Source of the DNA: an uncultured Prevotella sp.
GTDB lineage: Bacteria; Bacteroidota; Bacteroidia; Bacteroidales; Bacteroidaceae
Assembly (NCBI GenBank): GCA_937874345.1
Contig: CALNBT010000013.1
Span: forward strand, 1 to 8,850
Direction of reading: 5' to 3'
DNA: 8,850 nt
The translations under genes and the position numbers were made by a program. Positions 1 through 5,959 of this stretch are shown here, one piece after another. The notes below the pieces were generated by a model. It was not told where the DNA came from, searched no databases, and saw only the letters and a list, made by a program, of their open reading frames with translations. Every line of letters starts with the position of its first letter. The stretch's first letter is position 1.

Positions 1-215
1 TGGGTATCCGGTTGCCTATCTCTGACGTTGAGGCAGCGCACAACGAAGCGGCAAGACCTTATACACAAGCTCAGATTCCAAGTTTCATCCCGCTTGGACA
101 GGGCATGGACGCCTTCACGATGGATACAGAAAATCACCTTGTTACCATACAATATAATATGAACAAGGTGATTGTAGAAAATAAAAACAGCGAATTTGTC
201 GTGCCTTTCTTTTAA
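1..215 (+). CDS. C-terminal end of an unrecognised protein, cut by the window edge
   Basis: An open frame runs in from the left edge (first complete codon at base 3) to a TAA at 213-215, leaving about 70 C-terminal residues. The visible residues begin GIRLPISDVEAAHNEAARP, continue through a segment containing IPSFIPLGQGMDAF, and end in NSEFVVPFF. The tail alternates hydrophobic and polar residues (HLVTIQYNMNKVIVEN), which suggests beta-strands, and it ends in phenylalanine. That would fit an exported or envelope protein but does not prove it. I do not recognise the family and assign no function. A TTG at base 12 is very unlikely to be a start because the frame is open upstream of it. The gene is followed by a terminator hairpin at 244-290 and converges on the minus-strand gene that ends at 305. 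Confidence 0.6.
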   Translation, partial: GIRLPISDVEAAHNEAARPYTQAQIPSFIPLGQGMDAFTMDTENHLVTIQYNMNKVIVENKNSEFVVPFF

Positions 216-243
216 AGCACCCGAACGCTAGCTAATTTTTTAT

Positions 244-295
244 CGGCACGGAATCTTCATCTGATCTAAATCTTGAAAGGTTTCGTGCCGTTAAT
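244..295 (+). terminator. Hairpin terminator for the left-edge gene
   Basis: CGGCACG at 244-250 pairs perfectly with CGTGCCG at 284-290. Pairing continues inward to 257/277 with two G-U wobbles, giving a stem of about 14 bp and a 19-base loop. T-rich sequence (TTAATATTTT) follows on the plus strand. On the minus strand the base after the stem is A-rich rather than U-rich, so it is best read as the plus-strand terminator. It also lies directly downstream of the minus-strand gene ending at 305 and might impede readthrough there. Confidence 0.65.
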
Positions 296-304
296 ATTTT
301 CAGT

Positions 305-2779
305 TTAATCGTCATCATCCTCGCCTGATTTGGAATAAGTCAGGAATGCTGAGCGTCGAAGGGATGGATAGACAGCCTTTTCACCCTTGATACCATGCCA
401 CAACACTTGATTGAATTCCACATCAGGCACATTGTCTTCCGTGTTAAAATCATACTTTTCGGACATGGCCTGCCATTTATCCCGTTTTAGGTTTACATCA
501 TCCAGGGAAACCTTTGCTGGCAAGTGATTATAGGGTGTTGAGACTGCATTGGTGTCGAAGCATCTCCACATGGTTCGAGCCGAAGCATCATACTGTGTCA
601 TTGGGGGCAGACCTAAAATCAATTCCATCGTACGAATGATGGAAGTCGTAGTATAAGGTGTACTGTCCACATAATTGCGTTTGACAAATCCACCGGCTAC
701 ATAAGCTGTACTGCGGTGTGCATCTATGTGGTCTGCGCCATTTTGGGCATCGTCTTCAACGATAAAGACTGCTGTTTCATTCCATATAGGCGAATGACTC
801 AGATGTTCAAGGAACATGCCTAAAGCCAGATCATTATCAGCCGCGTGGGCAAAAGGCGTAGGACGGCCGAGCCTCATACCTTCAGTATGGTCGTTGCCAA
901 ATCGAACAGTATTGAAACGTGGCACCTGCCCTATGACCAACAATGAATCGAAGTCGGCTTCCCACTGACGATATCTCACCGTATCACGGACCGACAGCGA
1001 AAAAGGCTCGAAATGAGGACAGAGATGACCGGCCAAAGATGGAATTGTTGGAACAAGCATTTGCTCTGTCTTCTCCCCGTTAACCTTCTTCGATTGACGC
1101 GAAACAAATTCGCCATAGGTACGATAACTGACACCATATTTCTGGCACAAATCCCAAATAAAGCCACTCTTGTTATTTCCCATGCGATGACCTCCTTCAC
1201 CCGAATAAACATCTCCGCGCCCACTATAATTTGTAGGCCATGTCTTTTCAAGATAATCGTTCGCATAAGCCCCGGTGGTCCAATTGTGACCATCACAACT
1301 AACCTCTGCATTGACAAAGAAATGATCGAGCAACACAAACGATTCGGCTATCTGATGCAGATTGGGTGTAATCTCCCTACCAAACAATGTCAGGCTTGGA
1401 TCACCATTGCCTTTCTGTATATCACCTAGCACCTGATCGTAAGTACGGTTCTCCTTAATGACATAAAACACGTATTTGATGGGACTTTTCTCGCCCACAG
1501 CACGAGGGATTGGGTTGCCAGGCTCACAGTCAGAGACTAACTCTTTCTTCTTGTTGTATGGGGTGTTGTCAAACACCTGACTGGTATATTTCTGTAATTG
1601 CGTCTCGTTGGGAACATCAATAATAGACATGGCCCCCAAAAACAAACCGCCAATATACTGTATGCCCTTGGTTTGGTCGGCATCGCCCTTGTGATGTTCT
1701 ACTTTTTCGCGTCGATCAACAGGACTGGGACCGTATGGATTGGCCATCGAACTCAACCCCTTGCCATTTGTTACCCACAGTTTGTTTTTAACAGCCTTCA
1801 CATTGGTGGGGTACCAACCTACAGGAATAAAGCCTAAAGAGCGGCTTTGACCTGGAGCAGAAACATCGAACAAAGCCAGGCAGTTGTTGTCTGCATTGGC
1901 AATGGCGAGCTGTTTACCATGCGCCAGTAAACACAGGCCATTGGTAGTACTGCCGGAAAGAGACTCACTAAACAGCGATGCATTCAATGTTTCCTCAACA
2001 CGACGCTGCATTAGGTTGATCACCGACACGCTGTTATCATTTGCATTGGCTACAAATAGCCGGTTGTTTTTTTCGTCCAGGCACATTTCGTTGGGATGAC
2101 TTCCAACCGGTATCTCTGCCATCCATTCAGCACGAGCAACATCCCAAACCTTTACCTGGTCGCTTCCCCAACAGGATACATAGGCATATCTGCCATCCGA
2201 CTGCATGATAATCTGATAACCTTCACCACCCAAATCAACCTTTTTGAGCAGTTTCTTAGTTTGAGGTTGATATATATACATGGAGTTGTCCCAACGTGTT
2301 ACAACATATAAGTCGCCACTCTTCGGCTGAACGGCAATACCTGAAGGAGAAATACGTTTTGGCCATTTCTTGCCCATAACAATACTGTCGGCAAGCTGTA
2401 TCTTTCCTGCTTTGCTCACCTGATAGAAATTGATTTGGTTATCATTACCTCCTGAGGCATAGAGATAACGACCATTGGGTGAAAAACAGAGTCCATACCA
2501 ACTGGCATGAATGGTCTGATCAGCCACTTCTATTTCTTTTTTCGTATCAAACATCTTGATACACTGCCTTCCATACCCATTGTTGGTAACAGCCATCCAG
2601 CGTCCATTAGGTGAAAGAGCCATGTTTAGGGGCAGATCTCCCAAGGGCAAATTCTTTCCTGCAGGTGTCAGTTTCCAACCATTGGGCAACGTTACCGGCA
2701 GAGACGTCTGTGCATACCCCATCAACCAAAGGTTTATTACAAAGATGCACAACAGCATTCGCTTTAAAATCATTTTCAT
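305..2779 (-). CDS. Exported bifunctional YncE-like beta-propeller / alkaline phosphatase superfamily protein
   Basis: This is an 824-residue protein. Residues 1-23 form a signal peptide: basic MKMILKR, then a hydrophobic stretch ending near GYAQ. Residues of about 30-345 look like a YncE/YVTN-type beta-propeller with repeated blade motifs, for example YAYVSCWGSDQVKVWDV near 198 and RLFVANANDNSVSVINL near 240. Residues of about 435-745 look like a phosphoesterase of the alkaline phosphatase superfamily (PF04185-like). Visible motifs are IKENRTYDQVLGD (441-453), CDGHN (495-499), GNDHTEG (628-634) and EDDAQNGADHIDAHR (675-689), which hold the Glu, Asn, Asp and His residues expected to bind metal. 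The same two-domain architecture is a known family in Bacteroidota. Substrate is unknown; the fold suggests hydrolysis of a phosphate ester or phospholipid in the periplasm or at the cell surface. The tail ends GEDDDD. The start at ATG 2777-2779 (ATG AAA ATG) is chosen because the signal peptide begins there. The gene appears monocistronic. Confidence 0.92.
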   Translation of the reverse strand: MKMILKRMLLCIFVINLWLMGYAQTSLPVTLPNGWKLTPAGKNLPLGDLPLNMALSPNGRWMAVTNNGYGRQCIKMFDTKKEIEVADQTIHASWYGLCFSPNGRYLYASGGNDNQINFYQVSKAGKIQLADSIVMGKKWPKRISPSGIAVQPKSGDLYVVTRWDNSMYIYQPQTKKLLKKVDLGGEGYQIIMQSDGRYAYVSCWGSDQVKVWDVARAEWMAEIPVGSHPNEMCLDEKNNRLFVANANDNSVSVINLMQRRVEETLNASLFSESLSGSTTNGLCLLAHGKQLAIANADNNCLALFDVSAPGQSRSLGFIPVGWYPTNVKAVKNKLWVTNGKGLSSMANPYGPSPVDRREKVEHHKGDADQTKGIQYIGGLFLGAMSIIDVPNETQLQKYTSQVFDNTPYNKKKELVSDCEPGNPIPRAVGEKSPIKYVFYVIKENRTYDQVLGDIQKGNGDPSLTLFGREITPNLHQIAESFVLLDHFFVNAEVSCDGHNWTTGAYANDYLEKTWPTNYSGRGDVYSGEGGHRMGNNKSGFIWDLCQKYGVSYRTYGEFVSRQSKKVNGEKTEQMLVPTIPSLAGHLCPHFEPFSLSVRDTVRYRQWEADFDSLLVIGQVPRFNTVRFGNDHTEGMRLGRPTPFAHAADNDLALGMFLEHLSHSPIWNETAVFIVEDDAQNGADHIDAHRSTAYVAGGFVKRNYVDSTPYTTTSIIRTMELILGLPPMTQYDASARTMWRCFDTNAVSTPYNHLPAKVSLDDVNLKRDKWQAMSEKYDFNTEDNVPDVEFNQVLWHGIKGEKAVYPSLRRSAFLTYSKSGEDDDD

Positions 2780-3199
2780 ATTATTTGAATTGATGAATGT
2801 TTGAATCTAATGATCTTGACAAAGTTCGGTAAACAATGTGAAGATTGCGCTGTAAATGTATGAAATTAGAATGAAGAATCGTTAGCAATCGCTGCATGTC
2901 TTTACCAGCTAGACTTTTGAAAGAACAATGTCGATGAACTGCTTTTATCGTTAAGCTTTACAACGGTGGGCAGGACAATTTTCAAACCCATCAAGATTGT
3001 TTCGCAATATCCTGGATATCGATTGGCAAAATCATTGACTTTACTGGTCAATATGCATGGTTTTGTGATGGTGCTGTCCAAAAATATATATTAAGAACAA
3101 TGGCTGTATTACAAACGACGTGTGGAAAACACATGTAATCTCTTTCTGAATGGAATACTGCGGTTCTTCTTTATGACGAGCTGAAAATGAAATCAAGGT
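2780..3199. other. Gene-poor intergenic stretch
   Basis: Between the YncE/phosphatase start and the terminator of the next minus-strand cluster I see no convincing gene. A 63-codon minus-strand frame at 3041-3232 runs through the terminator hairpin and has no recognisable sequence. A TATTTTTG box on the minus strand (3086-3079) matches TAnnTTTG, but its nearest upstream TTTG is about 25 bases away; if used, it would give the phosphatase gene a leader of about 300 bases. A small hairpin, 3118-3124 with 3130-3136 (7 bp including one G-U, loop GAAAA), lacks a U-tract. No tRNA-like cloverleaf or repeat array was seen. Confidence 0.5.
2853..2860 (-). promoter_or_regulatory. Possible weak -7 element upstream of the YncE/phosphatase gene
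   Basis: On the minus strand, bases 2860-2853 read TACATTTA, seven of eight matches to the Bacteroidota -7 consensus TAnnTTTG, about 73 bases before the start codon. No TTTG is placed at the expected distance upstream; the nearest similar element (ATTG) is about 25 bases away. This is a tentative call based on the sequence alone. Confidence 0.2.
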
Positions 3200-3249
3200 A
3201 AAAAAAACTGAATCCCAGCCTTCGTTTTTCATGATAGTTGGGATTCAGT
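3200..3249 (-). terminator. Strong intrinsic terminator of the minus-strand adenosyltransferase cluster
   Basis: Bases 3207-3219 pair with 3237-3249 in a 13-bp stem with one G-U wobble (arms CTGAATCCCA and TGGGATTCAG). On the minus strand the stem is followed at once by eight U residues, from the A-run at 3200-3207. It lies about 60 bases downstream of the DUF2795 stop codon, so it plausibly ends the whole cluster. Confidence 0.85.
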
Positions 3250-3310
3250 CATATTGCTTTGTCAATGGACTTAAGCGATCAATAAATGAAAAGTCAGCCG
3301 TTTGAGTAAA

Positions 3311-3532
3311 TCAATACTCATCCTCGTTAAAGAGAAAATCATCTTTTGTTGGATAGTCTGGCCAAATGTCTTCGATACTATCGTAAACATCGCCTTCATC
3401 CTCAATTTCCTGCAAATTCTCCAACACTTCTAATGGTGCTCCTGAACGAATGGCATAGTCAATTAGTTCATCCTTTGTTGCGGGCCAAGGGGCATCTTCC
3501 AATTTTGAAGCAAGTTCTAGTGTCCAATACAT
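3311..3532 (-). CDS. Small acidic DUF2795 family protein
   Basis: This 73-residue protein begins MYWTLELASKLEDAPWPATK and ends in a strongly acidic segment with DIWPDYPTKDDF and NEDEY. The phrases DAPWPATKDELIDYAIRSGAP and ENLQEIEDEG match the small DUF2795 family as found in Bacteroidota, where many members are almost the same length, so this one looks complete. Its function is not known. I chose ATG at 3530-3532 rather than the in-frame TTG at 3536-3538, because family members begin MYWTLELAS. It lies 54 bases downstream of the adenosyltransferase stop on the same strand, and the terminator at 3200-3249 follows, so it is probably the last gene of a three-gene transcript. Conservation of such a small, soluble, tryptophan-containing protein suggests a housekeeping role, which is inference only. 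Confidence 0.85.
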   Translation of the reverse strand: MYWTLELASKLEDAPWPATKDELIDYAIRSGAPLEVLENLQEIEDEGDVYDSIEDIWPDYPTKDDFLFNEDEY

Positions 3533-3586
3533 AGTCAATAAAATTACAATTCGTTAGTTATGCGTGCAAAAATAGACATTTTTACA

Positions 3587-4141
3587 TTATCTGCAAGTAA
3601 ATTCCCACTTTTTTTCAATTACATTATGATGAAAGTTGAGTTTACGGGCAAGAACATAGAGATAGTCGGACAAACGATTCATGTAAAGCAGCATATCTGC
3701 TTGGATTTTTTGTGTTTCTTGCAATTGTATCATGCGGCGTTCTGCTCGTCGGCAAACGGTTCTGCAGACATGTGCCTGAGCTGCCGGTACACATCCTCCA
3801 GGCAATAGAAAAGTGGTTTGCTGAGGGATTTCAGCCACAATATTGTCTATTTCGATTTCAAGTTCTTTTACGACATCACTCATTAAAATATAACGTGCAG
3901 CATATTCGGGATGACTGTCGGCAGACGCAAGATGACTTCCTATAACGAACAAATTCGACTGGATGCCCTCAACGAAAGTCTTGTCTTGTTGATCATCCAT
4001 CAAGGCATTCAGTAAACCCAGATGTGAATTGAGCTCGTCAACGGTTCCCGATGTCTCGATCCGTAAGTCACTTTTTTTGACCCTTTCACCTCCAATCAAT
4101 CCCGTTGTACCGTCATCACCGGTTTTCGTATAAATTTTCAT
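3587..4141 (-). CDS. pduO: PduO-type ATP:cob(I)alamin adenosyltransferase
   Basis: This 184-residue protein has the usual length of the PduO/MMAB-type adenosyltransferases, which transfer the 5'-deoxyadenosyl group of ATP to cob(I)alamin in the cytoplasm to make coenzyme B12. The N-terminal ATP-binding motif TKTGDDGTTGLIGGERVKK is at about residues 5-23 and GTVDELNS at 32-39. FLLPGG is at 111-116, the arginine-rich helix CRTVCRRAERR at 126-136, and NRLSDYLYVLAR at 155-166. All key motifs look intact. The symbol is a family label; the gene is not in a propanediol-utilisation cluster. In this phylum the product would most plausibly serve methylmalonyl-CoA mutase and similar enzymes. It starts 11 bases after the upstream gene's stop, a spacing typical of co-transcription. 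Confidence 0.93.
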   Translation of the reverse strand: MKIYTKTGDDGTTGLIGGERVKKSDLRIETSGTVDELNSHLGLLNALMDDQQDKTFVEGIQSNLFVIGSHLASADSHPEYAARYILMSDVVKELEIEIDNIVAEIPQQTTFLLPGGCVPAAQAHVCRTVCRRAERRMIQLQETQKIQADMLLYMNRLSDYLYVLARKLNFHHNVIEKKWEFTCR

Positions 4142-4152
4142 CTTGATAATAT

Positions 4153-4761
4153 TTAAAAATGTACCATATAATGTTGTTCGTTTTTGCTATGATCGAAAAA
4201 AATTATACCACAATAATACAAATCGAACGTAACAACTGTTCGAGGGTCATCAAGCATTTGATGCCATATCTGTCGAGTATCTTTCGTTGCATGGATATCT
4301 TCAACGATTAAGATAGATAAAGAGCCGGCATGATTGGCAAATGCTTCAAACAAGGTCTTCCCAGAATTGTCTGATGTAATCAACAACACATCCGAGATTG
4401 ATTCTTGACCCTCATCCTTTCCATATATATCATTTACCACCTTGGAATGATGGCATCCTGCCTGGATATATGATTCGTACAAATTTTGATGAGGCAAACA
4501 CACAGCCCATTGGCTCGCCTGCGCAAAGTTTGATAATCTAAAATACAACTCACAAAGCTTGTAACGAAGCCTGCTTTCGTGTGGAAACCTTTCTTTTAAG
4601 TCGGAATAAGCATAATACGCATAGGGCTCATTGATTACGTAACGCAGAAAGTGATACGCGGTTGGCGACTGAATGCCAAATCCGTGTACATAGCGACAAC
4701 GACACAAATATAACCATATTCGCTTTGTCCAATAGTGATATTTTTCAAACCATTGCGTCAT
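4153..4761 (-). CDS. Degenerate SAM-dependent methyltransferase-like protein, function unknown
   Basis: This 202-residue cytoplasmic protein resembles a Bacteroidota family usually labelled class I SAM-dependent methyltransferase. The visible hallmarks are HGFGIQSP near residues 26-33, the strand LIVEDIHATKDT near 151-162 (the acidic position after a beta-strand), and the C-terminal TFDLYYCGIIFF at 178-189 followed by a short strand ending HYMVHF. The glycine-rich AdoMet-binding loop (of the form E-x-G-x-x-x-G) that family members carry in the middle is absent. That region instead reads SNFAQASQWAVCLPHQN and so on, and the protein is shorter than I would expect. It may have lost catalysis or be a diverged structural relative. 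It is the first gene of the minus-strand cluster, with a TATATTTG box 20 bases upstream, and it ends 11 bases before the adenosyltransferase start. The gene is real; the function is uncertain. Confidence 0.7.
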   Translation of the reverse strand: MTQWFEKYHYWTKRIWLYLCRCRYVHGFGIQSPTAYHFLRYVINEPYAYYAYSDLKERFPHESRLRYKLCELYFRLSNFAQASQWAVCLPHQNLYESYIQAGCHHSKVVNDIYGKDEGQESISDVLLITSDNSGKTLFEAFANHAGSLSILIVEDIHATKDTRQIWHQMLDDPRTVVTFDLYYCGIIFFDHSKNEQHYMVHF

Positions 4762-4780
4762 CTTAAACAGTAATGCGAAA

Positions 4781-4788
4781 CAAATATA
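4781..4788 (-). promoter_or_regulatory. Bacteroidota -7 promoter element of the minus-strand cluster
   Basis: Bases 4788-4781 on the minus strand read TATATTTG, a perfect match to TAnnTTTG. Transcription would start about 7 bases downstream and give a leader of roughly 13 bases before the ATG at 4761. No well-placed TTTG -33 element is present at the usual spacing of about 19-21 bases, so the promoter may be weak or activator-dependent. Confidence 0.45.
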
Positions 4789-5134
4789 GACAAAATTTCC
4801 AAGAAAAGGTAGCTAGTTGATCCTTTAAATACGATGACGGCAAGTAATCAGTGTCATGAAAGCATAAGATTCATTTTAAATATACATTTATGTCCAAAAG
4901 TTCCCAACTTCGATTTCTGAATCATACAAAAAAAATCGTATTGAAGAATGTGATCAGTGACGTGATACTGTTTAGTCATTCAGTTGATAGGCATCATCGG
5001 TTTACACTGGACCAAATTGTGTCAATCATTGAAATTTGTCGAACTGCTACTGATCCATCATTCAGGTATTATCCTGGAATATTCTTGACTAGCTACATAA
5101 GGGTATTAAATGATCGCAAATTTTTAATCTGAAA
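4789..5134. other. Divergent intergenic region with an unconvincing 80-codon frame
   Basis: This AT-rich stretch separates the minus-strand cluster promoter from the arsR promoter. A plus-strand frame at 4890-5132 (ATG to TGA, 80 codons, starting MSKSSQLRFLNHTKK) fits within it. It has no recognisable motif or clear ribosome-binding site, and it ends just before the arsR -33 element. I cannot tell a small gene from a decayed remnant or a chance frame. No strong hairpin, tRNA or repeat array was seen here. Confidence 0.35.
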
Positions 5135-5166
5135 TTTGGATGTTTTAAAAATTGTTCGTAGTTTTG
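5135..5166 (+). promoter_or_regulatory. arsR promoter, Bacteroidota type
   Basis: TTTG at 5135-5138 is followed after exactly 20 bases by TAGTTTTG at 5159-5166, a full match to the -33 TTTG / -7 TAnnTTTG consensus of Bacteroidota. The predicted start of transcription is near 5170-5175, leaving about 13-18 bases before the arsR ATG at 5188. The -7 box lies inside the inverted repeat described as the operator, so bound repressor would block polymerase directly. Confidence 0.75.
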
Positions 5167-5173
5167 CGAACTA
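5152..5173 (+). promoter_or_regulatory. Candidate ArsR operator, site 1
   Basis: An inverted repeat, GTTCG (5154-5158) and CGAAC (5167-5171), brackets the -7 box with eight bases between the arms. The 22-base element recurs with 19 identical positions at 5537-5558. Overlap with the promoter of an ArsR-family gene and repetition before the effector genes both fit autoregulation. That ArsR binds here is inferred, not shown. Confidence 0.6.
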
Positions 5174-5187
5174 TATCCACAAAGAAA

Positions 5188-5514
5188 ATGGAAAACGAGA
5201 AGAAATATTCGGTAAATCAAGAACAAATAGCCAGATTTGCGAAAGCTTTAGGTCATCCTGCCCGAATTGCAATCATGCAGTTTTTGGCAAAGCAGGACAC
5301 CTGTTTCTTCGGTGACATACACGAAGAACTTCCTATTGCCAAAGCTACTGTTTCTCAGCATCTCAAGGAACTGAAAAATGCCGGATTGATACAAGGTGAG
5401 ATAGAAACGCCAAAGGTGAGATATTGTATCAATAAAGAGAATTGGAAGATTGCTCAGAAATTGTTTAATGACTTTATGGGACAATGTATTTGCAAGAATA
5501 ACGATAGCTGTTAG
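5188..5514 (+). CDS. arsR: ArsR-family winged-helix metalloregulator, probable arsenite-responsive repressor
   Basis: This 108-residue protein is typical of the ArsR/SmtB family. [15 protein letters not shown] (21-35) is the usual helix opening the domain, and the recognition helix lies in [18 protein letters not shown] (51-68), followed by the wing around [12 protein letters not shown]. It should bind operator DNA as a dimer and release it on binding As(III). The usual CxC pair in the third helix is missing; only Cys39 is near that place. Cysteines 100, 102 and 108 instead form a C-terminal CxCx5C cluster that may be the sensor, with Cys80 in the wing. I chose ATG 5188 because the upstream in-frame TTG (5152) lies within the promoter and operator, before the likely transcription start. 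It is the first gene of the arsenic operon, 95 bases ahead of the redox-protein gene. Confidence 0.92.
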   Translation: MENEKKYSVNQEQIARFAKALGHPARIAIMQFLAKQDTCFFGDIHEELPIAKATVSQHLKELKNAGLIQGEIETPKVRYCINKENWKIAQKLFNDFMGQCICKNNDSC

Positions 5515-5529
5515 AGCGTCTCTTTTTTT
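5513..5529 (+). terminator. Possible weak attenuator after arsR
   Basis: AGAG (5513-5516) pairs with CTCT (5520-5523) around a three-base loop, followed by a run of T to 5529. The stem is only 4 bp and overlaps the arsR stop codon. At best it would reduce readthrough from arsR into the effector genes; it could also be chance. Confidence 0.22.
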
Positions 5530-5536
5530 GCACCTT

Positions 5537-5558
5537 TTGTTCGTTGTTTTACGAATTA
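5537..5558 (+). promoter_or_regulatory. Candidate ArsR operator, site 2
   Basis: This is the second copy of the element at 5152-5173: arms TTCGT (5540-5544) and ACGAA (5551-5555) at the same spacing, 19 of 22 bases identical to site 1. At the position of the -7 box it reads TTGTTTTA, a poorer promoter match. It overlaps the start of a perfect 12-bp palindrome, TACAATATTGTA, at 5557-5568. It lies 51 bases before the redox-protein gene, so it could repress a second, internal promoter or act as a roadblock to transcription from arsR. Confidence 0.55.
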
Positions 5559-5609
5559 CAATATTGTACAATAATAAATGATGAAAGATTATATTTTAAA
5601 TAACATACA

Positions 5610-5846
5610 ATGGAAATTAAAGTTTTAGGAACAGGTTGCAGTAATTGCAAGGCACTTTACGCATCGGTAGAGAAAGTAATCAAAGAGTTAGATATCGATG
5701 CGAATTTGGAAAAGGAAGAAGATTTGGAGAAAATCATGTCGTATAATGTAATGTCTCTTCCTGCTTTGGTAATAGATGGAAAGGTTGTTGCGAAAGGAAA
5801 AATCACAGAGAGCGAAGTAAGAAAATTATTGACACTAAATAATTAA
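5610..5846 (+). CDS. Small thioredoxin-like redox-active disulfide protein (MTH895/TM0996 type)
   Basis: This 78-residue protein has the minimal thioredoxin fold of the redox-active disulfide protein 2 group. Strand MEIKVLGTG leads to the active site CSNC (Cys10, Cys13). A helix, the segment IDANLEKEEDLEKIMSYNV, and SLPALVIDGK with the cis-proline at about Pro51 follow. There is no signal peptide, so it is cytoplasmic. It is complete for this family and shorter than classical thioredoxins. Such proteins are commonly encoded beside DUF318 permeases, as here, 113 bases upstream of the permease. In this operon it could pass electrons to ArsC or deliver a thiol-bound arsenical or metal to the permease; both roles are inferred. 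Its expression probably depends on operator site 2 and on readthrough from arsR. Confidence 0.88.
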   Translation: MEIKVLGTGCSNCKALYASVEKVIKELDIDANLEKEEDLEKIMSYNVMSLPALVIDGKVVAKGKITESEVRKLLTLNN

Positions 5847-5869
5847 GTTCATAACTCATTTCTGTTCGA

Positions 5870-5897
5870 AAATGCAAGCACAAAATCTGCTGCATTT
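5870..5897 (+). other. Short hairpin between the redox-protein and permease genes
   Basis: AAATGCA at 5870-5876 pairs with TGCATTT at 5891-5897, and GC 5878-5879 with GC 5889-5890 past a one-base bulge, giving about nine pairs. No U-tract follows, so it is unlikely to terminate transcription. It might stabilise or mark a processing point in the operon mRNA, which is speculative. Confidence 0.25.
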
Positions 5898-5959
5898 AAT
5901 AGGGCGAAAATAAGTTCATCTTTTAATAAACAAATGGGGTAATTGATTTTTGCACTGAA

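Noticed and set aside
976..1429. Frames of 120 and 138 codons on both strands inside the YncE/phosphatase gene
   Set aside because: They overlap the conserved phosphatase region in other phases and show no family features; shadows of the real gene.
3118..3136. Seven-pair hairpin considered as a terminator or small RNA
   Set aside because: It has no U-tract on either strand and no promoter placed to suggest an RNA gene.
3041..3232. 63-codon minus-strand frame in the intergenic region
   Set aside because: It begins inside the loop of the terminator hairpin, has no recognisable motif and appears to be chance.
5152..5187. Longer ArsR starting at TTG 5152 (12 additional residues)
   Set aside because: The codons lie inside the -7 box and operator and before the predicted transcription start; ATG 5188 gives a normal ArsR N-terminus.
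4789..5187. Integration scar or attachment site for the arsenic operon
   Set aside because: No matching direct repeat was noticed on the far side of the operon (8604-8705), so transfer is possible but unsupported here.
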